Source of the DNA: Paenibacillus silvisoli
Lineage (GTDB): Bacteria > Bacillota > Bacilli > Paenibacillales > Paenibacillaceae
Assembly: GCF_030866765.1 (NCBI RefSeq)
Contig: NZ_CP133017.1
Location: 4,508,001 to 4,572,000, forward strand
DNA: 64,000 nt
Reading direction: 5' to 3'
In this document: positions 60,217-64,000 of the stretch, one piece after another
How the letters are laid out: every line of letters starts with the position of its first letter
Numbering within the stretch: position 1 is the stretch's first letter
Notes under the pieces: generated by a model
Told to the model about the DNA's origin: nothing
The model's input: the letters and a program-made list of their open reading frames with translations, nothing else
Databases searched by the model: none
Position numbers and translations under genes: made by a program

Positions 60217-60990
60217 TTAAGCGTTCTTTCCGAATACGACGCCGCCGTCTACATATAGAGGCGCGCCCATGACGAACGAAGACTCGTCCGAAGCGAGGAA
60301 CAGCGCCGCCTTGGCTACATCATCCGGCAAGCCGAGCTCTTCGCTCAGCTGGCGCTTCTTCAGCCCTTCGATCGCCGAGGCAGGATCGGCGTAGGACGTC
60401 TTCAAATAATTTTCGACGAACGGCGTCATGATCGTACCCGGCAGCAGCGCGTTAACGCGAATGTTATATTGCGCGTAATCCACTTGCATGGACTTCGTCA
60501 GCGCCAGCACGGCGCCTTTCGTCGCTGCGTAGGATGCGCGGCGGGCAAGCCCGATCTCCGCGATGCAGGAGGACATGTTGATGATCGAGCCCGAACGGCG
60601 TTCGATCATATGAGGGATAACATACTTGCTTGGCAGGAAAACGCCGCGGATGTTGACGTTGATTACGCGGTCCCAAGCTTCCGGCTCGATTTCGTGCAGA
60701 ACGCCGACGCCGCTGATGCCGGCATTATTGAAGAGGACGTCGATGACGCCGTATTTCGCGATAATTTGATCGACCATTGCGGATACTTCGGCCGGATTCG
60801 TGACGTCGGCGCGGATGAAAACCGCTTCCCCGCCCGCCTCTTGAATTTCGCGGACCGTTTCCGTCCCGTGCTGCTCGGACAGATCGTTAATGATCAGCTT
60901 CGCGCCTTCGCGCGCGAACAGCAGCGCCGTGCTCTTGCCGATGCCGGAGCCGGAGCCCGTAATGAGAATAACTTTGTTTTGCAGACGCAT
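60217..60990 (-). CDS. SDR-family oxidoreductase (2-keto-3-deoxy-sugar-acid dehydrogenase-like)
   Basis: 257 residues. The cofactor motif is TGSGSGIG near residue 11, followed by NNAG, the catalytic Ser in SIINMSSCIAEIGLARRASYAATKG, and the YxxxK pair (Tyr/Lys). The acidic residue after strand 2 (IINDLSE) suggests NAD preference. It is 61 bases upstream of the FAH-family gene. With it and the lactonase-like gene, a deoxysugar-acid oxidation pathway is likely. Confidence 0.9.
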   Translation of the reverse strand: MRLQNKVILITGSGSGIGKSTALLFAREGAKLIINDLSEQHGTETVREIQEAGGEAVFIRADVTNPAEVSAMVDQIIAKYGVIDVLFNNAGISGVGVLHEIEPEAWDRVINVNIRGVFLPSKYVIPHMIERRSGSIINMSSCIAEIGLARRASYAATKGAVLALTKSMQVDYAQYNIRVNALLPGTIMTPFVENYLKTSYADPASAIEGLKKRQLSEELGLPDDVAKAALFLASDESSFVMGAPLYVDGGVVFGKNA

Positions 60991-61002
60991 GTTCTCATCT
61001 CC

Positions 61003-61761
61003 CTATGTGTTGGTTGTTACCGATAACCGGTCCGCCAGACCGATCATTTCACGCTTTGCTTCCGTCGCTTTCACTTCCCACTGGTGCAGCAGCATGGAGC
61101 AGCTGACCGCCGCCATCTCGCCCCCGCCGGACCGGATCGGCGCCGCCACGCAGCGGAAGCCCATGACGGACTCCTGATCGTCGATGGCGTAGCCTTGCTC
61201 GCGAATCGCGTCCAGCTGCGCGAACAATTCGTCGCGGTGGCCGATCGTGTAAGGCGTGAGCTTCTTCAGCTCGGGCTGCGGGTAGAGAGCCAGCAGCTCG
61301 TCCCGGTTAAGCTGCGAGAGCATCGCCTTGCCGAGAGCCGTTACATAAGCCGGCAGCCGCATGCCCGGCTCGGAATGGAGCCGTACGGGCGATACCGCTT
61401 CCATTTTGCCCAGGTACAGCACTTGATCGCCTTCCTGCTTCGCCAGCTGAACGGTCTCCTGCAGCCGGTCGCGAACCTTCGCCGCTTCGTCCTGGAAATG
61501 CTGGTGCAAATCATACTGCTTCAGATACGACGCGCCGAACCCGGCAAACGCATGGCCCAGCGTGTACGTGTCGCCTGCCGCCCGATTGACCCAGCCAAGC
61601 GCCTCCATCGTGCCGAGCAGCGAGAACATCGAGCTCTTGTTAATTTCCAGCCGCTTCGACAAATCGATCAGCTTGTGCTTGGCCGGATCCTTCGCGATCA
61701 TCGCCAGCACCTTATCCGCCTTTTCCAAGGCAGGCACCCAGTATTTGCGTTGCTCAGACAC
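61003..61761 (-). CDS. IclR-family transcriptional regulator
   Basis: 252 residues from the GTG at 61761 (GAGG eight bases upstream); an upstream in-frame TTG lies inside the promoter repeats. The N-terminal winged helix-turn-helix is about 10-70 (VLAMIAKDPAKHKLIDLSKRLEINKSSMFSLLGTMEALGWV). The effector-binding domain is about 85-250 (LPAYVTALGKAMLSQL; YAIDDQESVMGFRCVAAPI). It is 12 bases upstream of the SDR gene, so it probably controls and heads the SDR-FAH operon. Confidence 0.92.
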   Translation of the reverse strand: MSEQRKYWVPALEKADKVLAMIAKDPAKHKLIDLSKRLEINKSSMFSLLGTMEALGWVNRAAGDTYTLGHAFAGFGASYLKQYDLHQHFQDEAAKVRDRLQETVQLAKQEGDQVLYLGKMEAVSPVRLHSEPGMRLPAYVTALGKAMLSQLNRDELLALYPQPELKKLTPYTIGHRDELFAQLDAIREQGYAIDDQESVMGFRCVAAPIRSGGGEMAAVSCSMLLHQWEVKATEAKREMIGLADRLSVTTNT

Positions 61762-61784
61762 GCTGATCGCCTCATCTAGTTTCG

Positions 61785-61816
61785 TATAGTAAACCAACTT
61801 TTATATAGTAAACCAA
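61785..61816. promoter_or_regulatory. Direct repeat, likely IclR binding site
   Basis: TATAGTAAACCAA occurs at 61785-61797 and 61804-61816, 19 bases apart, upstream of the IclR gene. On the minus strand the copies provide TTGGTT and TACTATA promoter-like elements. The site fits autoregulation. Confidence 0.6.
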
Positions 61817-61953
61817 GCTGTACTTTCACTATAGCTCGCGCAGGAAGTAATTTCAATACAAAAATACGCCGCGCACGAATCTATTGCGCAAACCGCCGTG
61901 CCTCAGCAATAATAGACGCAACGACGCTCTGAGCGAAGGAAGGAGTGCGCTTC

Positions 61954-62856
61954 ATGCCGACTCATCCGTACGGATTGCCGGTCATTAACAACATCGGCGA
62001 CATTATCATTCAGGCCGGCGGCCATATTCTCGGTCCGCGCAAGATCGACGATTTTGAGCTGGTCTATTTTCCGGAAGGCACGGACACGGTCTACGAAGTC
62101 GAAGGCGAAACGCCGCAGCTGCTCGATTCTCCCTGCTTCGTGCTGACGCAGCCCGGCATCTATCACCGCTATCTCTTTGACCGCGAACGCAACGTCCGGC
62201 ATCAATTCATTCATTTCGAGCATGACCAGCTGCGCGGGAAAGATCCGCGGTTTGCCGCTTTACTCGGAAGCCACGAGGTCGTACCGGCTAAACACGCCAG
62301 TCTGGTCGTCGCGCTCATGAGCCAAATCGTCGTCGTCGCGAACCATCAATCCCACCACTGGCGGCGCAGACTGACGGCGCTCCTTGCCGCCGCGCTTGAG
62401 GAGCTGGCCGCATATGCCGACAAAACGCCCGAATTCGCGGTGAACAGCTACCCCGTTCAGATCGCCAACAGCATCGCCTATATGGAGGAGCATCTAGCGG
62501 AGCCGATTACAATCGAGAGCATCGCGAAACGCTCCGGCTGGTCGCATGAGCATTTTACCCGCATGTTCGTGGCGGCCGTCGGCATCTCGCCGAAGCGGAT
62601 GCTGCTGGAGCGCAGGCTTCACCGCGCCGAGGAGCTCATGATGAAAGGCGCGGGCACCGTGAAGCAAATCGCGTATTTGGCGGGCTTTGGAGACGAGCAC
62701 CATTTTTCGAAAATGTATAAACGCCTTCGCGGCATGACCGCAACCGAATATATGGAGCGTTGCAAGGAGCCGATCTTCCGGCATGCCGCTATCGGCGCCG
62801 ATCCGGGCCTGCCGTTCGTCAACCGCCATGTCGTCGTAAACCCGGATATCAAATAA
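61954..62856 (+). CDS. AraC-family transcriptional regulator
   Basis: 300 residues from the ATG at 61954 behind GGAAGGAG; the in-frame GTG at 61945 abuts that site. The N-terminal cupin-like ligand domain is about 1-140 (DTVYEVEGETPQLL, QPGIYHRYLFD). The two C-terminal helix-turn-helix motifs are about 185-280 (IAKRSGWSHEHFTRMFVAAVG; IAYLAGFGDEHHFSKMYKRLRG). It is followed after 94 bases by the phytanoyl-CoA-type dioxygenase gene and likely activates it. Confidence 0.92.
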   Translation: MPTHPYGLPVINNIGDIIIQAGGHILGPRKIDDFELVYFPEGTDTVYEVEGETPQLLDSPCFVLTQPGIYHRYLFDRERNVRHQFIHFEHDQLRGKDPRFAALLGSHEVVPAKHASLVVALMSQIVVVANHQSHHWRRRLTALLAAALEELAAYADKTPEFAVNSYPVQIANSIAYMEEHLAEPITIESIAKRSGWSHEHFTRMFVAAVGISPKRMLLERRLHRAEELMMKGAGTVKQIAYLAGFGDEHHFSKMYKRLRGMTATEYMERCKEPIFRHAAIGADPGLPFVNRHVVVNPDIK

Positions 62857-62950
62857 AGACATCGATTATCGTTTTCGCTCCATTGAAACCGCTCTCTATC
62901 TATTGCACAATGAACGTATATCATCTTCTTTAATTGGAGGAATTCAAGAG

Positions 62951-63940
62951 ATGGGAACGTACTATACGCCTAAGTCCCGCGAGCGGGAGGACCGCTATCT
63001 GGTCAGTGTCGAGGAATATACGCATTACCAGCGCAACGGCTATCTGGTCGTCAAAGGTCTGGTGTCAAAAGAAGACATCGCCGAGCTGTTCGAGCTGGCG
63101 GAGCAAACAAGAAACGAGCACCAACATAAACGCGTCGATGACCACAGCAGCGATCCGCTAAACGAAGAATTTAAGCAAGCGACGCGCGTGCACATGCTCT
63201 CCCGCAAAGAGCCTGCCGCCGAGCGCGGCTTGCTGAATCCGCGCATTCTGGACGTCACCGAGGCGCTGATCGGTCCGGACGTCTATGCGGTGCAGTCGAT
63301 GATGTTCTTGAATCCGCCGGGCCGCGGCGGCCAAGGCTGGCATCAGGATGCCTGCTATATCAAGACGCATCCCGATACGCTCATCGGCGCCTGGATCGCG
63401 CTTGAGAAAGCCGATGAAGAGAACGGCTGCCTATGGGTTGCGCCGGGCTCCAACCATGAGCCGATCTATCCGCCGGTCGAGATCGGCGGCGGCAATATCC
63501 ACGCGCTCGACGCCTTCTCGAATTTGAACAGCGTCAGCAATGTCAGCCATCTCGACGACGAGGTGAACACGCTGTCGAAGGTGGTCGCGAACTATCCGCC
63601 GCCGATTTCCGTCCCGCTTGAGCCGGGCGACGTGCTGTTCTTCCACTCGCACCTGTTCCACCGGTCCTACCCGAACAAGACGACGGACCGTTTCCGCCGC
63701 TCCTACGTGTGCCATTACTGCAACGCCCGCTCCTGGGTGCCATGGGATCATGACGGCTTCGAGGGCGACTCCGGCAATTACCGGCAAATTCTCGCCCGCG
63801 GCCGCACGCATCTTCCTTACGCGGAGCCGATATTCGGCACCGAGGTGTACCTGTACGAGGGCGACGACGGTGACGGCAGCAGCGTCAGCATGATGGGCAT
63901 GGACAACGGCATGATGATGCCGGTTGTGCAGAAGAAATAA
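62951..63940 (+). CDS. Phytanoyl-CoA dioxygenase-family protein
   Basis: 329 residues from the ATG at 62951, behind GGAGGAATTCAAGAG. The Fe(II)/2-oxoglutarate set is HQD in GWHQDACYI (His, Asp), the distal His in FHSHLFHRSYPN, and the Arg in DRFRRSYVCHY. The facial triad looks intact. These enzymes hydroxylate varied small molecules; the substrate is unknown. A Met/Gly-rich tail ends the protein. It is expected to be under control of the upstream AraC-type gene. Confidence 0.9.
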   Translation: MGTYYTPKSREREDRYLVSVEEYTHYQRNGYLVVKGLVSKEDIAELFELAEQTRNEHQHKRVDDHSSDPLNEEFKQATRVHMLSRKEPAAERGLLNPRILDVTEALIGPDVYAVQSMMFLNPPGRGGQGWHQDACYIKTHPDTLIGAWIALEKADEENGCLWVAPGSNHEPIYPPVEIGGGNIHALDAFSNLNSVSNVSHLDDEVNTLSKVVANYPPPISVPLEPGDVLFFHSHLFHRSYPNKTTDRFRRSYVCHYCNARSWVPWDHDGFEGDSGNYRQILARGRTHLPYAEPIFGTEVYLYEGDDGDGSSVSMMGMDNGMMMPVVQKK

Positions 63941-63944
63941 GGAT

Positions 63945-63972
63945 AAAGGCCTCCCGTATTCGGGAGGCCTTT
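63945..63972 (+). terminator. Terminator of the dioxygenase gene
   Basis: AAAGGCCTCCCG-TATT-CGGGAGGCCTTT, a perfect stem 4 bases after the stop. Confidence 0.93.
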
Positions 63973-64000
63973 AGTCTGTAGAGAAAGTCATTCGTACTGC

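Overview
The window looks like a chromosome segment from a spore-forming Firmicute of the Paenibacillus/Cohnella type. The signs are an alpha/beta SASP gene, ytaF, the conserved coaE-ytaF-mutM-polA block, several sugar ABC importers with LplA/LplB/LplC-type parts, YesM/YesN-type two-component regulators, strong GGAGG ribosome sites and moderate GC. The genus is an inference; no rRNA is present.

Layout. 1-5.1 kb: end of a YesM-type histidine kinase, then a minus-strand operon for a nucleoside hydrolase and a complete carbohydrate-type ABC importer (two permeases and a binding lipoprotein). 5.2-10 kb: one very large DUF4011/helicase/Vsr-like nuclease/DUF3320 protein, a candidate defence or nucleic-acid-processing gene. 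10-22.3 kb: a VOC protein and two more sugar importers; the first has its own sensor kinase and AraC-type response regulator, and one of its permease genes is interrupted by a 10-A homopolymer. 22.3-22.9 kb: tRNA-Ala(GGC), with a tandem 216-bp duplication carrying a second copy of the tRNA 3' end. 22.9-27.1 kb: membrane protein, LigB-type dioxygenase with a divergent XRE-cupin regulator, GH130-like glycosidase. 27.1-27.9 kb: nrdR and a SASP gene. 28.1-29.8 kb: an Agr-like peptide-signalling operon (kinase-less membrane protein, AgrB, a 40-residue AgrD, stand-alone LytTR protein). 30-38.2 kb: lytic transglycosylase, coaE, ytaF, mutM, an ADP-ribosylglycohydrolase-family gene, polA. 38.3-41.1 kb: overlapping EAL and CBS-GGDEF genes for cyclic di-GMP turnover. 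41.2-52.9 kb: two full phosphate (pst-phoU) operons. The second also encodes a CBS/chemoreceptor-signalling protein and a secreted beta-propeller, and starts at a strong PHO box. 53-57.1 kb: membrane and secreted proteins of unknown role, and a PadR-regulated DHA2 drug exporter. 57.4-64 kb: sugar-acid catabolism genes (lactonase-like amidohydrolase, FAH-family hydrolase, SDR, IclR regulator), a metal-dependent phosphatase/nuclease, an AraC regulator and a phytanoyl-CoA-type dioxygenase.

The two most unusual things are (1) the Agr-like operon, where a membrane protein without a kinase and a LytTR protein without a receiver replace AgrC/AgrA and the autoinducer precursor has Ser where Cys is usual; and (2) a family of intergenic elements with fixed geometry: two 185-bp copies, each made of four arms at exact 50-bp steps forming two nested inverted repeats. 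The copies differ in sequence but not in layout, and a half copy is also present. A separate 52-bp-period palindrome array precedes padR.
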